Shown piece after piece: positions 41,747 through 53,700 of a stretch of DNA of 64,000 bases. This DNA is from Symbiodinium natans (Eukaryota > Sar > Dinophyceae > Suessiales > Symbiodiniaceae), in NCBI GenBank assembly GCA_905221605.1, contig CAJNDS010002718.1, forward strand, positions 184,001 to 248,000. Reading direction: 5' to 3'. Position 1 is the stretch's first letter; the number at the start of each line of letters is the position of its first letter. The notes below the pieces were generated by a model. The model was not told where the DNA came from. It did not search any database and saw nothing but the letters and a program-made list of their open reading frames with translations. Both the position numbers and the translations under genes were made by a program.

Positions 41747-44700
41747 CTTCAGCTTCCGCGCTAGCTGAATGTCATCGCCGGCAAGCTTGTGACCCTCGAC
41801 CGTGATCTCACCTGCCGGGTGACAAGGGAAAGGTTTTGTTGGGTATTAGGGTTTGGGGCTTGGGGTTTTGTGCAGGTCAGGGTTTTGGGCTTAGGATCTA
41901 GGGTTTAGGGTTCAGAGCTTTGGGTTTAGGATTTAGAGTGCGTATTTGGCACTACCTGGTTCTACCTGGTGCGGACAGGGGTGAGGGAGAGACAACAGCC
42001 AAAAGCTGTTAGTTTGAAATGAGCTGCCACTACTGCTTCCGACCAAACCAGGACCCACATCTCATCTTCAACAGAAACTCAGGGTTTAGGCTTGAAGCCG
42101 GCCTAGAAGAGCCTTGACCATCCCCTTTCCCTCGTCGAAGGCTCACCAAGTGCCTGTTTTCTCGAACTCTGTCAGCAGGTCCTGGCTAAGGTTCGAGACG
42201 GCGTCCTGCGACAAATGGCTCGTGGTTTGACTCTTCTGGTCTTCGAGATCTTTAGAATCAAAATGAGAGGAACAAAAAAAGCAGCTCGCTTGCCACCAAA
42301 GTCAACTCGGATATATGTTTCCTAGACTTCTGAAGCAAGAAATGACCGCCAAAGACTACCGCACCAGACCCCAAACAAAGCGAGAGACAGAGAGAGAGGG
42401 AGAGCGAGGGCGAGAGCGAGAGAGAGAAGGGAGTGCGTGCATGTCTGCCCTCAAGCCCAAACCCTGACTCAGGAAGTCGGCAGCCTGGAGGATACTTTCA
42501 AGACCGACATGGATCGCAACTGATGACGCTGCACCCCAGAGAGATCCCAGAAAGACCCCCCAAATGCAAAAGCCCTAAGCTGCAAATGCAGACGGACATG
42601 ATCAGCTCAAGCACACCCGGCTCCAAGAAGCCCTGAAGCGCAGACCAGAAACCCTGAGTCCCAATCGACTCGAGACTCTCCACCCCAAGATGTTCTGAAA
42701 CCCTAACCCCTACAGACCCTAAGACCTTTATCCTAAAACCTTTATCCTAGAACCTTTATCCTAAAACCCATCATACGTAGCTTCTCAAACCTCGGCCCCT
42801 GCCTTCACAACCTTCATGTCCTTGCCGAGTCGCTTGCCAAGCGCCTAGGGCCCACTTATTGCTGGGCTCCGAGGTGAAGGGTTATAGAGCTTGTAGGACT
42901 TGTAGGGCTTCTAGGGTTGATAGTGTTTATAGGGTTTCAAGGACTTATGGGGTTTGCAGGCTTTGCAGGGTTCATTGGGTTTATAGGGGATCGGGTTTAG
43001 ATGGTTCAAGGGGCGAGCCTCGGCTTGAGGGTTTAGGGTGCGGCGTCCTGTTGGTGGGCAAGCCTTGCAAGGTTTGGGTTTTAGCCTTCTTGTTTTTATG
43101 ACTTACAGTCAGGCTTAGAGATTAGGGGTGTGAGGACTTAGGGTTCAGAGGTTCAGGGGTTTGAGGGGGGGGGGGGGGTTGGTCTGTGTGGGTCGGATGT
43201 TCTGGAGCTTCCAGCCGTAAGTCGCAGTGAGCTATAAACTGAATTTTGGTGATCAGGTATTCCAAGCCTTCAACCCTAACACCCCAACTAAACTCAATCC
43301 CGGAACTTGGAACCCTAGTCACTCCGAGGCACCTTGAAGTTCAAGGTCCCCGACAGCGTGATCTGGCGCGCAATGGGCTCAGGAGTAGTGGGTTTAGGGT
43401 TTAGGGTTTAGGATGGTTTAGGGTTTAGGGTTTAGGGTTTAGGGTTTAGGGTTTAGGGTTTAGGGTTTAGGGTTTAGGGTTTAGGGTTTAGGGTTTTATG
43501 GTTGAGGGAGGAAGGGTGCAGAGTGTAGAGCTTGGTTTCCAGAGTTTGGGAGGTTCTGGGGTTCGAACATGGATGCTGAGGACCTTCTGACAATTTGGCA
43601 GCCTGCGTCTGACGGGGTTGAAGGACTTCGCCCCGAAACCCGAAACCCGAAAACCCGCAACCCTAAACCCTAAACCCTAAACACGAAACCCGAAACCCTA
43701 AACCCTTTCTCTGCATTCTAAAGCGATGCCTCCGCGTCGGCTTTGTAGACAACCTCCATCACATTCAGCTCCTCCTCGATGTACCTGGTGATGTCTGCAA
43801 GCAACCCTAAACCCTAAACCCTGAACCCTAACCCTAGACCCTAAACCCTAAACCCCGCCCTGACATTCCCCCCCCCCCCCCCTAGACCCTAAACCCAAAA
43901 ACTCAAGGCACTCCAGATACCTAAGACTCTGAACACCATGGGGTCCTCTAGCCTGCGTCATACCCTAAACCTGATTTCTGAAACTCTGAACCCCTAGACC
44001 CTCCCGGCCCTCAATTTCCTGATAGGGAGACTGCGGCTTAGAGTTGGGTGGGCAATGCCTCGGAAGCACATTTTAGCTCTTTCGGTCCAGACCAGCCTGG
44101 TAGAAAGAATGCTCACGAAGCCCTATAAACCCTGGTCCTCAACGCCAAAACCCTGAACCCTAAATCCCAAAAGCCTGAACCTTAAACCAAAAGTTTGAAC
44201 CTTAAACCAAAAGCCTAAATCCCAGACTCCCTGATTCCCTGATTCCTTAACCCCGAAACCCTTCCACCCTGAACCCGGAATCCTAAACCCCTAACCCCTA
44301 AACCCTTAACCCCCTAATCCCCGAAGCCCTTCAACCCTAAACCCTAAACCCTGATGGCTGACTCACTTAATTCTGAATTGGAATCCGTTTAGTCGCCAAG
44401 TGTCTCGCTTCGTGAAAGTCCGCATGACCGATTGCATAAACCCTAAGCCCTAAACCCTAAACCCTAAACCCTTAACCCTTTTCAGAAGCGGGGTACTGGG
44501 GCCGGAGTCACAGTGACTAGACTACGTAGCTTGCTTTTTCCGATTGAGCCCAAGGCGCCTGTCATGCAGGAACTTGTCTCATGAATGCTATTTGACGCTT
44601 GCATGTTTGTTCATGCCTATACAAGTGTTCGTCTAACAGCTTCTGCACTATACGAAATCCAACTCGGCGCTTGTGTACAGGAAAATCTCACACCCGTCTT

Positions 44701-47700
44701 ATCAACGAGTGGATGAGTGCGCCTCAAGGGAAGTGAAATTCGTCACTCAGCTGGAGCTTCTTCTTTCACAACGGCCTCGTTGCTCTCCAAGGCGTCGTTC
44801 AGAAGCTTGGGCTTCATGCTCTTGGTCAAGCAGTCAGCCAACTGAAGGTGGGTTGGAATCCATCGCAGGATGTCACCGAATGGTGCGAAGGCTTCGCTCG
44901 CCGGTGTCTCGTCTACCCACAGTGCTTGGCGCAATGCTGTCATTTCGATAGCAAGACGCTTGTCTTCCACTGGTCTGGGTACCGACGACAGCAAATGATC
45001 TGTGAGCGATCTGCAGTCGGAGTACTGCAGGTGTAGCATCTTTCTCGGCGCTACTTCGCTCCAGTCATGCAGTGACGGCAGTTTGCCTTGCAACTCTAGG
45101 AGTGTCGCACGGATCCTGTCTCCGTGCTCGGTGGCATGCTGCAGGCTGTACGCTTCACACTGTAGTGTCGCGCGGCAGACTCGTTTCATCGTAGAGCTAC
45201 CGAATGCAACCAGGTGAAGCTTGTGCTTGGGTGCGTTCACGTCGCGTGCTGTTTCTGCGTCAGTGAGGTAGTGCAACCTCCCTCTCTGGGACTTGTACCC
45301 AGCTTCAGCAGCAAAAGAGGCGTCACAAAACGTGACTACTGCGAGGGGGCCACTGCTCCACGGCAGTATCTTGGCGCGATACACGATGCTGCGCTCTGCG
45401 TCGCCCAAGGCGAGTGCGACCACACGGTTGGCCTCTCTCATCGTGTCGATGGTCGCGACGGTCACTCGCTGCTGCAACGCGTTGACGCGGTACGCGAGGT
45501 CGGGCCTTGTAGCCCGGGCCACCCACGCGAGTGAACCTATGACGGACCGAAGCGCCGTCCTCTGTCCTTGTGTGACAGGTGTCGTCAACTTTGCACCCTT
45601 GGGGATCTCGAGGGGAGCGATGGCACGCGTGTTGTCCCTTGAGTTGATCTCGATGGTGCCATCGGGGTGCTGAGCGTATTCCCTGCCACAGAACCTGAAG
45701 TTACCCTCTTCGATCCTCCCGATTTTGAAGTGGTCCAGCAACTGCTGGATCTTCAGCTCGCCCTCACCGAACGCTGCCCAGAAGAAGTCGTCCACGTGAG
45801 TGCACAGCATAGCGCACAGCCGGCCGCTTGTGTCGTGCGCGTAGTACAACGCGGACATGATCTGGGATGACTTCAGTCCGATGCACTTTGTCTCTTCGAC
45901 TATGCGAAGGTAGAGGTTTCGGCCGGCGTCGGTCGTACCATACACTGGGACACGGGCAATCATGTAGCCGGATTCCTGGATCTCCTTGTCCGGAACGCCC
46001 TTGGGGTTGCTAGGAGCCTTGAGGATCAGCAATCTCTCGAGCGGCTTACCCTGAAAGTAGGCGTTCGTGATGTCGGCTGCCTTGATTCGCAAACCGAGTG
46101 AGGATGCCCAGGAACAAATGAAAGCCAGTGCTTCAGGCTCGGCTGTCGGGGAATCTGCACGAATGTCCTCCCCTGTGGAGATGTGCTCGAAATTCCCGCA
46201 TGCGACTAGCCTAGCTTTGTATTTGGGACGATAGCCGGGGGTGCCTTTCAAATGTTCATGTTTGTCGGTGAGAACCCACTTGGTGGGCACGCAGATGTGT
46301 CCTTGGCTAAGCAACTCCTGCACTTGCTTCTTTGAGCAAGGTATCACAGCGTGAAATTCCTGATACTTGGCCCACTCCGCGAGCATGGCCTCGTCCAACC
46401 CCAACTGCACCTCGGCCGGGCTGTTGTGGTAGTCCAAAAGTGAGGCTAGGAAACCTGTTCCAACTTCCTCGTCGTCTGAGGAGTGCATGTCGTCTGCTCG
46501 CTCAGGCTCCTCCTGACGGGGCTGCTCTACTTGGGGTGATGGAATACGCGGTTGTGGGAATTCCAAGTCTTCCATCATCTGGTGTTCATCTGCGCGCAAC
46601 TTTCCCAAGTGATTCATAGTGAACCCAATGATGCTGAATCTCTGCCCTTCATGGGGTTCCACCATATGGAGTTTCTTTGGGTCAAAACGAAGGACTTTGC
46701 CTCGAGTGGTGTGTAGAGTCCCGGGAACAAGGTTGCCACAAACGTCAATCACTGTGTTCCCCTCAGGGTTTTCTATCCACAGGTGACCTCCTTTCGAATA
46801 ATTTCCCAAACTCATGGTGAAATTGAGCGACCCCTTCAAATTGGAGTTGTCTTTGTGCAAACTTGCCCGCGATTCGCTTACTTGGATCCCATTCCAAGTG
46901 AACTCGGTGTAGCCTGCCTTCTCACAGTGGTGCCTCAGGAAGCGGTTCAAGTAGGTCACAAAACACGGGCGCTGCTTAGTAGGATTAGAAATCCCAACAA
47001 AACCACCGTGCCTATAAACACCGAAGCTAGCGGCAAGCTCATCATCCTTTGCGTCTTGGAACATCGCTCTTTTCGTCCTCTTCGGTTTGTGTTCCTTGCA
47101 CAACCTGAGTAGTTCGAGACAGTGGCTCGTCTCGTAGGCCATTGCTTCCAGAAGCTCGCTTGCCTTTGCTTCTACAGGATCGGTGTCCTGTGCCTCAGCC
47201 ATCAGCGCGCTGGAGCTTTGTCTGGGCGGGGAACGAGTTCTTTCCCTGCCCGTCTTATCGCTGGGCGAAATCTCCTTGCTTGTGATGGCGGGACTCTCGG
47301 CCGCTGCGACTCTCATGGGAGTAGAGGGAGCCGACGCTAAGCTAGTGTTTGGTCTGGGGGTAGAAGGCGCTGTTACTGGATCCTTATCTCTTTCGTCGAG
47401 ATAACGTTGCTCTGGACCGTGGACAATGGAACCTGGCAGAACGGGCTCTCCGGTCAGAACTCGACGTGCAGCTACTTCGACCTCATCCGCAGGCCTCATC
47501 TTTCTGGCATTGACTAACACAGGCACACCCTCATGCAGCAACCAGTATGCATTCTCTGCCTCGCGCCCTATCACGCGGCTTGCAGTTGACCACACTGTGG
47601 AAGTTGAACCGGGCAAATTGTCCCTTCGGTAAATGACTAAATCGCCCACCTGGTACTCCATGTCCATGGGAGCTGCATTCCTTTGCAATGCACGAGCAAC

Positions 47701-50700
47701 CTTCCTGGACGAGTCCAAATGCACGAAGGCTTTGCGGGCTTCTTCCCGGGCTCTATGTCGGGAATAGAAAGGAGTGGTCTCATCGAAACGGGCCAACAAA
47801 GTTCCCATGCTCTCATCTTCATCCATGACTGAACCTGGTGTCCTAGGTCGTTTGCCTAGCACATGCTGTGATGGGCTGAAACCTTGATGTCTGGACAGGT
47901 CATTCTTTGTAGTCACACATTCACTGACCACCATGACCATGTCTTCCCAAGTCGAGGGCTGAATCTCCTGCACTGTTTTCCTTACCAGTGCCTTGAGCAA
48001 ACCACCATGTCTTTCGACCTTCCCTATGGTCTGCGGAGATTCTAAGGGTGCATTTCGGAGGTGAATCCCATGTTGTCCCATGTAACTTGCAAACTCTCCC
48101 TTGAAACGCGTTCCCCTATCAACCACCACATGTTGTGGATGTCCTGCCCACGATACCCATCGCTCCATGAAAACCTGCAAACATTGTCGTGCGCTGGGAT
48201 TGCCTCCTCCCGACTTTATCAGGGCTACTTGCTGGAAGCTGGTCCCCATGTCGACCATGTTGACTGCAGTGTAGCGGGTACCATCGACATCCTTTACCTC
48301 CATGCAATCTATGCCAAGTGTGTGATTGAACTCTTTCGGAAACACCGATTCCCCTGAGACTGGATGATGTCGCGGAACTGGTGCAGTGTCTAGGCAAGCC
48401 TTACATCGGTGAAGGCGGGCAGCTAGGATGAACTCCTTGGATGCCTTGCTCTGCCTAAGGACCTGCTCCAGGACTTTACCTGGGAGATGACCGAATGCCC
48501 TATGGAGTCGCCTGATAGCAACCCTCGTGCGCTGTGGGAGCGAACGCCAAGCTGCTCTGCGTTCTTCCTCCGATGCCGGAGTACCTGGGAAGGACAGTTG
48601 CTCGAGAATGAGTTGCTCTCTCTCTTCAGGGGTGAACACTGAGGCCCCATTGTCTTGCTCCCTTATTAGTTCAGCCATCTCTTCATCGGCGATGAGTTCC
48701 TGATCTTCCATGTCGGAACCTAAACCTTCCGACCCTACAAAGCAATTGCGTGTGTAAGAGTTCAGGTAAAGCTCCTGTGAAATGTCGCGACATGTGGCCC
48801 AGAAATCATGTTCTTCCGTGTCTGCATAGCAACGGGGGCTCATGCCATAGCTCTCAGTCCATGTGGACAAAACCTGGAGTGCATCGTCGATGTTCGGCCC
48901 TATCCCGGAAACATTCAAGTCTCCTCTTACCTCGACAGTACTTTCGAGTGTTGGGCATCCATAGGGGCTCACCAAGACAATGCTCACTCCAGCTGTGTCA
49001 GCTAGGCACTCACACTCTAGACACAACTCCTCGGTGGGAGCGTCGACCCTCAGAACTATGAGACCGGGCACACCTGTCTCCAGGTTGGCAATGGTCTCGC
49101 TGATCACCTGCGCGTCAAGGGATTCGGATACCCATTTGCAGTGTGAAATAGGAGGCTCAGTGGGGGTGAAGGCAATCATGTGATCCGTAGCCACTGCTGC
49201 GTTGAATGCAATCGCTTGCAACACACGATCTCCCGCAACCATTTCCTGAATCCCACTAAGCACCCTCTTCCTCTGCCTGTTGCTGAGTTTGGGCAGTGAG
49301 TGTGCAGTGTCACGGGTAATTGCTCTGGGACCATCATGTGCAGGGATTAGCTCAAACTCATCGTCGGAATCCTCAACGTCGAACCTTACCCGCTTGAACT
49401 CCCCAAAGTCATTAACCCCCTGCAATGACGCCATATATGCGCTCAGCTCATCGCGGTCTGCAAGGGTCTTCGGAACTGTGTCCGGTGCAAAGGCCTTTGG
49501 ATACAACCAAAGCACAAGGTACGCACCTCCACTTGGCGGAGGCTCGGTTGGGCACACTTGCTCGGCCTTGAATTCACCGCAAACATCCTCGGTACTATGA
49601 CCGGGAGGACACACCGTCCCCTGTGGGATCCACACGCCGCCCTTGTTCTTCGGGTTGTCGTTGAGAAACAGCCACCCGATCGGTGTAGGGCCTTTGACAT
49701 TCCCACAAGGCTTGTATCCCTCCCTCGTGTGAGGGGTCACGGCAGTCACCTTGAAGTTGTGGCGCTCGGACTTGTCCGTGTGTTCCAGATCCTGAGTGGA
49801 GAAGGACTTGGGCATGTAAGGGCCAATCCACAACGCCGGACTCGGACGCCCATACAGAAGGCCGCAGAACTCGTGCATCACCTGGTCCGGGAGCAGGTCG
49901 ACCAGGACTCGCCTGTTCCACGAAAGGCTGGCGTCGTCCGAAGTTGGAATCTCCGTAAGATCCAAAGCGAGGATTGCCGGATCCAACTTCATGCGCTTGC
50001 CCTCTCCCGGCGGTGCGGGGCCCTGACTCTTCCTCCACTGCGCCCAGGCGGCGTTAGAGTTGTCAGCCGCCGGATCATGGAAGTAGTTCTTCAGCTCCCG
50101 CCTGTCCAGGGGTCGATTCTCCTCAAAGCGCCTCTGCCAGAACTCCTCGTCGGCGGCCCTGTTGGCACGCGCCTCCAAATTTGGGGTCCATCGTCTCACA
50201 GGTGGCTTGGGTGGCTCGGGCGGAGCCTGATGATCCCAATCGCCAGCTCGGGACCACTCATCATCCCAAGCATCCCACTGGTTCTGGTCGTATGAGGAGG
50301 TCTCGCGAGCGGTGTCGCGGTAGCTGCTGCTGGGGTGCCACTGTTCACGGTCACGATCACGATAAGAAGACGACTCTCGGCGGGAAGACTGCGCTCTGTG
50401 ATCATCGTGGTGGCTTGACCTCTCCCTCCGGACCTTTCTCCGGGAGTCACTCGAGCTGCTTCTTGCCCTTCGGTCATGGTGTCGATGACGGGAGCGGGAA
50501 CGACCACCAAACTGGGCAAGGGCATCTTGCAGGAGCTGTTCTGCACGCTCCGCTCTCCGTTCCGCCTCCTGCTTGTCCCGCTCGGCGTCCCGGAGCTTGC
50601 TTCGAAGTGACTCGACTTCCTTGTCGCGCAGCGCTAACTTTCTCTCCAGGGTTTGTACCTGAGCCTGAACTGGCAGATGACTTGAGGTGGCAGTGAACAC

Positions 50701-53700
50701 ACCTGAGCCCGCTTGCTGATGAAGCCTCCTTGTCAGGGAGCTCGGGTCCCACTTCGCCACGTAGGAGGTGTGCTGCTTGCCACGAAGCCCCAACCGAGTA
50801 GCCGCCTGCGATGCTGACTCTCCCTCTCCAGGCGCTACTCCCAGCGGATCTGATGGGACCTCTTCCACCTCATCGTCTGCGTCCAGATCAGTGACTTCCT
50901 CCGGAGCTGTGCCCGGGGCCCTTTCAGGCTCTGACTCGCAGTGCAAAATGCATGTGGTGCTCTCCTTGACATCGCCTTCCAGATACTTGATGAAGTCGGC
51001 TAACACCTGCTCGTAGGCCGCCTTCGCATCGTCTGCGCGATGTGTGCACCAGCTGCAATGCCCGCGGCAAGATCCACCCATGAGCGGCCAGGACTGTTCG
51101 CTGTTGCAATGCTGCATGGAAACATGAAGTCCTTCAACGCGAAGTAGCATGTGCTCAATGAGGATGCCTCCTGCCACGGAACGGTGCCGGTTTTGCTTGC
51201 AGACAACGCTAATGTTCATCGCCTGGTAGCCCTGCTCCATTGACTTCTTCACCTTGGAACGGATGGCTCTGCAATGTTGCAGGAATCCAGGGTCTGCAGC
51301 TATCGCCTTCATTATAGAAGGGTGGGAACCCACATGATCTCGGAGGCTTGTATCTCGCTTGCGGTCTGCGAGCTCAGGATCCAAACTCCTGGCATTCGGC
51401 AAGTATGTCAGGTCAAAGAAGATGCCGACGAATGCGCCTCCGAGTTCAAGGGTAGCCTCTGCCGAGCGCATCTCACTAAACATATCAGCGAAATGCTGTG
51501 GCTCCCAAGCGTTGCGGATCTTATCGACGGCCTCCTCGAAGTTGTAGCCGAAGGTAAAAATGTCCGCGGCGTGCTTGGGATTGTCTCCTCCCTCGGTGGG
51601 GAAGGTCTCGGAATTCAGCTGCTGAGGCCTCGCCTTAGGCGCGGGGCGCTGTGAAGGTGCGATGGCCATGGCTGCTGTCAAATTTGTGTTCTCACCTTGG
51701 GGTTCACTTATAGAGTGCGTCTGCATTGAAGAGGCCTTTCGTTTGGTGACCTTGCTGTTGCGCACTTATCCGAACCCTCTGCTGCTATTGCTCGGGCAGC
51801 ACCTGCAGGTGGCGGTGGGATCGCAAATCCTCGAACAAGGCGGGGTTGTTTCCCTTGCAAGAGACCATCGGTTAGGCAAATGCAAAGCAAACCTGAGTCT
51901 GATGTCCGATGCAACTTGAGTTCAATGGTCTTGTCGGGGTTCGACGGGAGCCTTACGGAGCACGTCCCTAAGTGTAGGTCTTTTGCCATCCCAAGTTGAC
52001 TCTGGGCATGAAGCGATAGTAGGAGGGGTGCTCCACCAGGGATCTCATGGGAATCTAGCGCCCCACACAATCTTTCCCTATGGGAAACCTCCTCGCCCTC
52101 AACTGAATCCAAGGGCAAAAGGCAGAAAGGAAAGGTTCGGGTCCCAAGCGTGGAAGTGGAACCACTCAAACCCTTGAAGGACTTGGAAGTCTCCTTCGCA
52201 AACCTCGTGGAATACCCAAAGCTCGCATACTTGGACATGCTCTCGTGACCCCAACCCTCGCCATGAACCGTTGAGTTACACCCTTCATCCAGGACTGCGA
52301 AAACATGTGGGGATGTGCGAATGTTAACCACGGGGAGTTTGCTCAAACTGGGGTTCGTGTCTGTGACTCCCTCGTGCGGTCCAGCAAGCATGGCAACCAT
52401 TGCTGTACCGGGCCTTCTTCCCGATGAAGCCATCTCCCAACTCGCGCTCGTGGGGCTCGCATCATCCGCATGATCGTCCAGAGCCTCTTGAAGGTAGGCA
52501 AACAAGTCTCCCCTCGTTATCGAAGGTTCGGTGACGAAGTGACCCTCAACTGCCTCCTTGAACTGTTCAAGGGCTGGTACGACCACTTCTACAGGCACTC
52601 GGTCCCCTGTTCTGCCCACTATAGAGCGCATCATGTCGAAGTCTAGGGTGTTCGTGTCTCGCAGCTGTGCTGCGGCTGCGTCCCTAGCTTTCTTCTCTTC
52701 TTGGGGCAGTTCATCTAGGATCATGCCACAAAGCTTGCACTTGATTCGGCTGGTTGTCTTGCTGGAACCTGAACGATCTACCTGGGCATGCGTGCATGTG
52801 GTAGGGTCGACCTGAACCTGTTCTTTGCGAGTCTTGGTTACCGTGCCACAGGACTTGCATGTGCGCATGTCTATGTACGAATTGCTCCCTGTCTTGCTAA
52901 AGGTCTTACAACCACCCCTGCACTTGGGCCGGAAACCGGTACTGGATGAGGCGGTGCCTTCAGCGTTGGCTGCGCGGTCAGCAACGGGAGTTGGGGGCAT
53001 CATCGTACTAAGAGGGATGTCTCTTCTACGCACTTCTATGGGGTCCGTGTCTTCTACCACATAGTGCTCATGCACCCAGTTCAGGAAATCACCCAGACAC
53101 TTGGAAGGACACTTCTGTGTTTGACCCCAAAGGACATACCCAGGATAGGTGTGCAGCACTCGTTCATACGTCAGGCCTTTGTGATGACCAAAAGTAAACA
53201 AGGTGTCAGATCCTGGCGGTGGGCTGTCACGCATGGCAGTGGCTTCCGATCTGCGAACACGAGGACGCTCTGAGGGTCCTCCGCTCCAATCAGCGGGATA
53301 GCCCTCCATGTCTCTTGAAGTGTTGGAAAGGTGAATGGCAGGGGTCTCATCGTCCGATGCGTCACTCAGTGCGGCAAGGTAGGCTTGTGAGGAGGGTGCC
53401 ATTCCGGGCTTCCCGGATGATGAGGCGGACTTCTCTGCACCTGGACCACCCTTACCGGAACCCTTAGGACCTCCAGGACTACCCTTAAACCTGCACTCAG
53501 CGTCACCGGCCCAATGACCGATTGCGCCGCATCGCAAGCATCGGCTGCGAGCCTTCAGCTCGGCAAGTTTGGCTTTCCTGTCGGCGATAGAAAGATTGGA
53601 AGGAGGGACCTTACCACCCTTCTTACCGCCAGATTTACCAAAACCCTTACCTTTGTTACCCTTCACATTGGCAAGTGTTGTTTGGGCTGCGTATGCCAGC

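Noticed and set aside
45323-50752. Several frames of 60-250 codons inside the copia element in other frames
   Set aside because: They are shadows of the long ORF2.
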